Below are positions 59,704 through 64,000 of a DNA stretch of 64,000 nt, piece after piece. How positions within the stretch are numbered: the first letter of the stretch is position 1; every line of letters starts with the position of its first letter. The stretch covers positions 1 through 64,000 of the forward strand of contig NZ_JAPNLK010000006.1 in the NCBI RefSeq assembly GCF_026627505.1, in the 5' to 3' direction. Origin of the DNA: Streptomyces sp. H27-H5. GTDB lineage: Bacteria; Actinomycetota; Actinomycetes; Streptomycetales; Streptomycetaceae. The translations under genes were made by a program, and so were the position numbers. The notes below the pieces were generated by a model that was given only the letters and a program-made list of their open reading frames with translations, had not been told where the DNA came from and ran no database searches.

Positions 59704-60663
59704 TCAGACGGCGGCGAGCAGCGGGTCGCCCTGGGCCGGGATCCCGGCCTGGTCCGCGGGCCGCTCGCGCAGGCTCAGCGCGACGCGGAGCACCGCGATC
59801 CACACGAGGCAGGAGCCCAGCATGTGGGCGGCGACCAGGGCCTCGGGCACCTGGGTGAAGAACTGCACGTAGCCGATGGCGCCCTGGGCGAGCAGCACGA
59901 TCAGCAGGTCGCGGGCGCGCGCCCGGGTGTCGACGGGGGCGTCGACCACGCGCAGCACCAGCCACATCGCGACGGCGAGCGCGCACACCACCCAGGCGGC
60001 GATGGCGTGCACGTGGGCGGTGGCCGCCCAGTCGAACGGCATCCGCTTGATCTCGCTGCTGTCACCCGCGTGCGGACCGGACCCGGTGACCACCGTGCCG
60101 GCGGCGATCAGCACCAGGGTGGTGGCGATCAGCGTCCAGGAGAGCCTGCGCACCGGGGCGGGCACCCGCGGCCGGGCCGGGGAGTCGCCCTCGGCGGCGC
60201 GCTGCCAGGTGATCGTCGTCACCGTGATCAGCGAGGTGGCGAGCAGGAAGTGCCCGGCCACGCTGTACGGGTTGAGCCCCGTCAGGACGGTGATGCCGCC
60301 GAGCACGGCGTTGCCCATCACGATGGCGAACTGGAGCCAGCCCAGCCGGGACAGGGAACGGCGCCACGGCTTCGTCGAACGGGCGGCGACGATGGCCCAG
60401 CCGACGGCGGCGCAGAGCACGTACGTCAGCATGCGGTTGCCGAACTCGATCGCCCCGTGGAAGCCCTGTTCCCGGGTCACGATCAGGCTTTCGTCGGTGC
60501 ACTTGGGCCAGGTGTCGCAGCCGAGACCGGATCCGGTCAGCCGCACCGCGCCGCCGGTGACGACGATGACCACGCTCATGACGAGCGCGGCGAGCGCGGC
60601 CCGCCGGACGGTCCGGGGTGACGGGGTCCAGCGGCCGGCGATGAAGGAGAGAGGGGTCAACAC
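59704..60663 (-). CDS. ctaA: Haem A synthase
   Basis: A 319-residue membrane protein converting haem O to haem A. It has about eight helices, with the actinobacterial hallmarks VTGGAVRLTGSGLGCDTWPKC (paired cysteines), HGAIEFGNRMLTYVL (His ligand), SVAGHFLLATSLITVT and AATAHVHAIAAWVV (further His ligands). The start is GTG at 60661-60663 with AGGGG upstream; a TTG ten codons earlier is less likely. It works with CtaB, encoded about 1.7 kb away on the plus strand. Confidence 0.94.
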   Translation of the reverse strand: MLTPLSFIAGRWTPSPRTVRRAALAALVMSVVIVVTGGAVRLTGSGLGCDTWPKCTDESLIVTREQGFHGAIEFGNRMLTYVLCAAVGWAIVAARSTKPWRRSLSRLGWLQFAIVMGNAVLGGITVLTGLNPYSVAGHFLLATSLITVTTITWQRAAEGDSPARPRVPAPVRRLSWTLIATTLVLIAAGTVVTGSGPHAGDSSEIKRMPFDWAATAHVHAIAAWVVCALAVAMWLVLRVVDAPVDTRARARDLLIVLLAQGAIGYVQFFTQVPEALVAAHMLGSCLVWIAVLRVALSLRERPADQAGIPAQGDPLLAAV

Positions 60664-60697
60664 GGCCCCTATCGTATGCCGCCCCTTGTGCAAACTT

Positions 60698-61834
60698 TCA
60701 CGAGGGGGTGCCGGCCGCCGAGTCGGGTCCTATGACCAGGCGGAACCGTGCTCCGGCCGGGTCTCCCTCCTCGTGCCACCACAGCCGGATCCGCCACAGG
60801 CCGCTGTCGCCCGGGTAGTCCGGCGAGTCCATGAAGCCGCGCACCAGCTCCGCCGCCACGTCCTCCGCGGTGCGGTCGCGCACCTCCGTCGAGCCGTGCC
60901 ACGGACGCTCCTGTACGGTCCACAGCCCGTCCGCGCCCCGGACCTCCACCCGCCACACCGCGAGCCAGGGCGTGACCTCCAGCATCGTGCCCACCTGCTC
61001 GGTGCCCAGGCCCAGCCGGGCCGCGATGTCGGGCGCGGCGACGCCCTGGATCCGCGCCGCCACCACCGCCTGGGGCAGCAGCCGTTCGGGCAGCAGGCCG
61101 CCCGCGCGCAGGCTCACCAGCGAGTCGAAGGACAGGAAGCGCAGGCGCAGTTCCAGTTGCCGACCGATGTGGTCCAGGGCCTCCTCGGCCTCTTGGGCCT
61201 CCTCGGCGCCGGGCGCGGCCAGCAGCAGCCGGCGAAACCCCGCCTCCGCGTCGACGGCCCAGGCCACCGCGTCCTCGGCGAACCCCAGTTCCGCGAGCCG
61301 GTCGCCGAGAAACACCTTGGCCTGCGCCAGACCGCGACGGTTGACCGGATCGTGCTGATCGAGGGACGCCCACACCTCGACGGCGGCACGGGTCAGGTCC
61401 CGGGCGCGCTCACCGGCCGCGCGTTCCATCGGGGTCGGGCCGCTCTCCGCCACCGTGCCCAGCGGGTGCCGGGGGAGCCGCGCGTCGTCGCTGAGGGGCC
61501 AGGACAGCCAGACGCCCTGGTTGATCAGCCCCCGGGCGTACCAGCGGGCGTACTCGGGAGCGTGGCCCGCGGCCTGCTGCGCGTGCCGCAGGGCCTCCTC
61601 GATCGCCGAGAGCGCCCCGGCCCGGTCCCCGGCGGCGAACCGACGGGCCGCGAGGTCGCCCAGCCGCAGCCCCAGCCGGGCCGCGCACTCGGCGTCCGTA
61701 CGGGCGGGCTCGCGGAGCGCGCCGATCAGCTCGGCCAGCAGCCGGTCGCTCTCCCCGGGCTCCGCGTGCGCGGCTCCCGAGCGGACCCTCGCCCACTGCT
61801 CGTCCAGCCGCAGAACGGCCTCCCGCTGTGTCAT
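60698..61834 (-). CDS. Helical (TPR-like) protein, unknown
   Basis: A 378-residue cytoplasmic protein. The N-terminal 230 residues are Ala/Leu/Arg-rich helices with repeated AxxLG/ALxxIEEALRHAQ patterns (for example LGDLAARRFAAGDRAGALSAIEEALRHAQQ) suggestive of tetratricopeptide repeats. The middle has a helix-turn-helix-like segment (GVAAPDIAARLGLGTEQVGTMLE), and the C-terminal part is a beta domain (PWLAVWRVEVRGADGLWTVQERPW ... GLWRIRLWWHEEGD). No family name is certain. It lies between ctaA and the ABC-2 genes on the same strand but is separated from them. Confidence 0.8.
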   Translation of the reverse strand: MTQREAVLRLDEQWARVRSGAAHAEPGESDRLLAELIGALREPARTDAECAARLGLRLGDLAARRFAAGDRAGALSAIEEALRHAQQAAGHAPEYARWYARGLINQGVWLSWPLSDDARLPRHPLGTVAESGPTPMERAAGERARDLTRAAVEVWASLDQHDPVNRRGLAQAKVFLGDRLAELGFAEDAVAWAVDAEAGFRRLLLAAPGAEEAQEAEEALDHIGRQLELRLRFLSFDSLVSLRAGGLLPERLLPQAVVAARIQGVAAPDIAARLGLGTEQVGTMLEVTPWLAVWRVEVRGADGLWTVQERPWHGSTEVRDRTAEDVAAELVRGFMDSPDYPGDSGLWRIRLWWHEEGDPAGARFRLVIGPDSAAGTPS

Positions 61835-61919
61835 GCCCGCCCCCCGGCGTCCTCGTCGTGCGTCACTGATGCGTGGAGGTGGTCATCCTCCTGTCATGCC
61901 AACGCGCGAGGGAGGGGAT

Positions 61920-62687
61920 TCACTCCCAGCGGAAGAACCTCGCGGCGGCGCCCAGCCCCAGCACCGCCCAGCCGAACAGGATCGCGGCGTCGCCCCAGGG
62001 CATCGAGGCCCCGTGTCGGAGCACCTCGCGCAGCCCGTCGGACAGGGCCGAGATCGGCAGCAGTTCGAGTACGGAGCGCACGGCGTCGGGGAACCTGTCC
62101 AGCGGCACGATCACCCCGCCGCCGACCAGCAGCAGCAGGAAGACGAGGTTGGCGGCGGCCAGGGTCATCTCGGCCTTGAGCGTGCCCGCCATCAGCAGGC
62201 CCAGCCCCGAGAAGGCGGCGGTGCCGAGCAGGATCAGCGCGGCGACCGACAGCGGGTTCCCGTGGGGGGACCAGCCCAGCGCGAGCGCGATCACCGTCAG
62301 CAGGGCGACCTGGAGCACCTCGGTGACCAGGACGGACAGGGTCTTGGCCGCCATCAGGGCCCGGCGCGGCAGCGGGGAGGCCCCGAGCCGCTTGAGGACC
62401 CCGTAGCGGCGGTCGAAACCGGTGGCGATGGCCTGGCCGGTGAAGGCGGTGGACATCACCGCGAGGGCGAGGATGCCGGGCGCGAGGAAGTCCACGGCCT
62501 TGCCCTCGCCCGTGTCCACGACGTCGACGGCGGAGAAGAGCACGAGCAGCAGCGCCGGAATGATCACGGTGAGCAGCAGTTGCTCCCCGTTGCGCAGCAG
62601 CATCCGGGTCTCCAGCGCGGTCTGCGCCCGGATCATGCGGGACAGGGGAGCGGCCCCCGGGTTGGGGGTGAACGTACCGGCGCTCAT
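61920..62687 (-). CDS. ABC-2 type transporter permease
   Basis: A 255-residue membrane protein with six predicted helices. The core includes LETRMLLRNGEQLLLTVIIPALLLVLFSAVD, FTGQAIATGFDRRYGVLKRLGASPLPRRALMAAKTLSVL and LVFLLLLVGGGVIVPLDRFPDAV, typical of ABC-2 permeases of the DrrB/YadH kind. The start ATG at 62685-62687 overlaps the ATPase gene stop (ATGA), so both form one exporter. The substrate may be a drug, lipid or polysaccharide component; no clue is present. Confidence 0.92.
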   Translation of the reverse strand: MSAGTFTPNPGAAPLSRMIRAQTALETRMLLRNGEQLLLTVIIPALLLVLFSAVDVVDTGEGKAVDFLAPGILALAVMSTAFTGQAIATGFDRRYGVLKRLGASPLPRRALMAAKTLSVLVTEVLQVALLTVIALALGWSPHGNPLSVAALILLGTAAFSGLGLLMAGTLKAEMTLAAANLVFLLLLVGGGVIVPLDRFPDAVRSVLELLPISALSDGLREVLRHGASMPWGDAAILFGWAVLGLGAAARFFRWE

Positions 62688-63619
62688 GCGCGCAGCTCCT
62701 TGCCCGTGAGTTCGAGGAAGACGTCTTCCAGCGTGTGCCGCTCGACCGAGAGGCTGTCCGGCATCACCCCGTGCTGCGCGCACCAGGACGCGACGGTGGC
62801 CAGCAGCTGCGGGTGCACGTCGCCGGTGACCCGGTAGACCCCGGCGCTGAGCTCGGCGGCCTCGGTGCCGTCGGGCAGCGCCTTCAGCAGGGAAGCCAGG
62901 TCGAGGGAGGGGCGGCCGGTGAAACGCAGGGTGTTCTCGGCGCCACCCCGGCAGAGCTGCTCGGGGCTGCCGTGGGCGATGACCTTGCCCGCGTCGACGA
63001 TGGCGACCTCGTCCGCGAGCTGCTCGGCCTCGTCCATGTGGTGGGTGGTCAGGACGACGGTGACCCCGTCGGCGCGCAGTTCCCGTACGAGGTCCCAGGT
63101 CGCGCGGCGGGCCTGCGGGTCGAGACCGGCCGTGGGCTCGTCGAGGAAGACCAGCTCGGGCCGGCCCACGACGGCCATGGCGAGCGACAGGCGCTGCTGC
63201 TGGCCACCGGAGAGCCGGCGGTAGGCGGTGCGGCCGCACCCGCCGAGTCCGAGGCGTTCCACGAGGGTGTCCACGTCGAGCGGGTCCGCGTACAGCCTGG
63301 CCATGTGGCGGAGCATCTCGACGGCGCGGGCGCCGGAGTAGACCCCGCCGGACTGGAGCATGACGCCGATCCGCGGGCGCAGGGCCTCGGCCTGGGCGAT
63401 CGGGTCGAGGCCGAGGACGCGGACGGTGCCCGCGTCGGGGCGTCGGTAGCCCTCGCAGGTCTCCACCGTGGTGGTCTTGCCCGCGCCGTTGGGACCCAGT
63501 ACCGCGGTGACCGACGCCGTGCGGACGGTGAGGTCCAGTCCGTCCACGGCCGGTCGGTGGGGGTGGGGGCGGTACCGCTTCACCAGTCCGCGGATCTCCA
63601 CGGCGGGGTCGTTGCTCAT
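62684..63619 (-). CDS. ABC transporter ATP-binding protein
   Basis: A 311-residue ATPase: Walker A GPNGAGKTT (42-50), Q-loop MLQSGGV, signature LSGGQQQR, Walker B VFLDEPTAGLD, and switch His in VVLTTHHMDEAEQL. The C-terminal ~90 residues (LRFTGRPSLDLASLLKALPDGTEAAELSAGVYRV) form the accessory domain of DrrA-type exporters, ending VERHTLEDVFLELTGKEL. The start is ATG at 63617-63619. Translationally coupled with the permease. Confidence 0.94.
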   Translation of the reverse strand: MSNDPAVEIRGLVKRYRPHPHRPAVDGLDLTVRTASVTAVLGPNGAGKTTTVETCEGYRRPDAGTVRVLGLDPIAQAEALRPRIGVMLQSGGVYSGARAVEMLRHMARLYADPLDVDTLVERLGLGGCGRTAYRRLSGGQQQRLSLAMAVVGRPELVFLDEPTAGLDPQARRATWDLVRELRADGVTVVLTTHHMDEAEQLADEVAIVDAGKVIAHGSPEQLCRGGAENTLRFTGRPSLDLASLLKALPDGTEAAELSAGVYRVTGDVHPQLLATVASWCAQHGVMPDSLSVERHTLEDVFLELTGKELRA

Positions 63620-64000
63620 GCGGGTGAGTCTACGGAGGGCCGAGAGGGGTCCTCGGTGCCGGGGGCGGCGGGGGCACGGGCATGACCGTCCATGATTTTC
63701 GGCGCTCGCAGGCGCGGTCGAAATCCCCGTTCCGCGGCCGGACGAGGGGATTTCCCGGCTCCCGGATTCGAACACCGCGTCGCGATCACGGCTCTTTTCG
63801 GCCCGATGGTCCTGGATGGCCCAGTCGGTTTCCGTGAACTTTTCCGGATCCCGGCGTTTACCGTCCAGGGACGGACTCGTGCGGGGGATTGCTGGTGGGA
63901 GCCGTTGCCCGGCGCCCTGGACGGGCCGCCCAAGGGATCGGAATGCAGGCCTCCGAATAACTCTGCGTCGATAAATTAGGTGACCCTTAGTGATGGAGGC
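63620..64000. other. Right-edge region without a convincing gene
   Basis: The 381 nt upstream of the ABC genes carry no supported coding sequence; the one plus-strand frame (63692-63979) is Pro/Arg/Gly-rich and lacks a ribosome-binding site. TAAATT at 63972-63977 could be a -10, and the final bases GATGGAGGC look like a ribosome-binding site for a gene that starts just beyond the edge, on the plus strand. Confidence 0.45.

Noticed and set aside
63692..63979. 95-codon plus-strand frame near the right edge
   Set aside because: No ribosome-binding site, biased composition and no recognisable domain; treated as intergenic.

Overview
The window is high-GC chromosomal DNA of a Streptomyces. The evidence is the strong third-position G/C bias, frequent GTG starts, a sortase-anchored long chaplin, whiA, TerD/TerC proteins, OpcA, and the arrangement uvrB ... 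uvrA ... uvrC-rapZ-yvcK-whiA ... gap-pgk-tpiA-secG / pgi / pgl-opcA-zwf-tal-tkt / ctaB ... ctaA, which from memory follows the conserved Streptomyces core order. No rRNA, tRNA, CRISPR array, intact insertion sequence or prophage was seen.

Layout. 1-1.5 kb: a junction-like edge with a partial minus-strand gene, a small unknown gene and what looks like the 3' remnant of a regulator-type gene. 1.6-5.6 kb: an SNF2 helicase translationally coupled to a SWIM zinc-finger protein. 5.9-16.6 kb: accessory and housekeeping single genes (HAD protein, long chaplin, DUF2293, two cupins, a WGR-propeller protein, a degenerate uridine-kinase-like protein, a lipoprotein, the pseudouridine catabolic pair psuK-psuG, an MFS exporter, Ogt). 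16.6-30 kb: a GDPD, uvrB, two TerD proteins, terC behind a probable yybP-ykoY (Mn2+) riboswitch, an MHS-type transporter, an MBL hydrolase, a mycothiol-dependent-isomerase-fold protein and uvrA. 30-35.6 kb: a TetR regulator divergent from an NAD(P)-binding protein with a clear palindromic operator, a PfkB kinase, a Tat-type Rieske lipoprotein, and an XRE regulator divergent from a secreted papain-like protease and a membrane-anchored partner. 35.8-40.8 kb: uvrC-rapZ-yvcK-whiA with overlapping ends and a strong terminator. 40.9-43.9 kb: a large secreted M14 carboxypeptidase.

44.1-57 kb is the central carbon block. gap-pgk-tpiA-secG (lower glycolysis plus a Sec subunit), a divergent RbpA-family protein and pgi run on plus. 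The pentose phosphate set tkt-tal-zwf-opcA-pgl runs on minus and converges on pgi. At the convergence lies an extraordinary 34-G/21-C homopolymer hairpin. 57-64 kb: ctaB and ctaA (haem A synthesis) around an unknown small gene and an amidohydrolase-like protein with substituted metal ligands, then an unknown helical protein, an ABC-2 exporter pair, and a gene-free right edge.

Functionally, the window holds all three subunits of UvrABC excision repair plus an alkyl-DNA repair protein, the glycolytic and oxidative pentose phosphate hubs, and the developmental regulator whiA. The best leads for new biology are the secreted protease and its anchored partner with a repeat-rich divergent promoter, the TerD protein fused to an FtsK-like region without a P-loop, the SNF2-SWIM pair, the basic low-complexity extensions on UvrA and UvrB, and two pseudoenzyme-like proteins.
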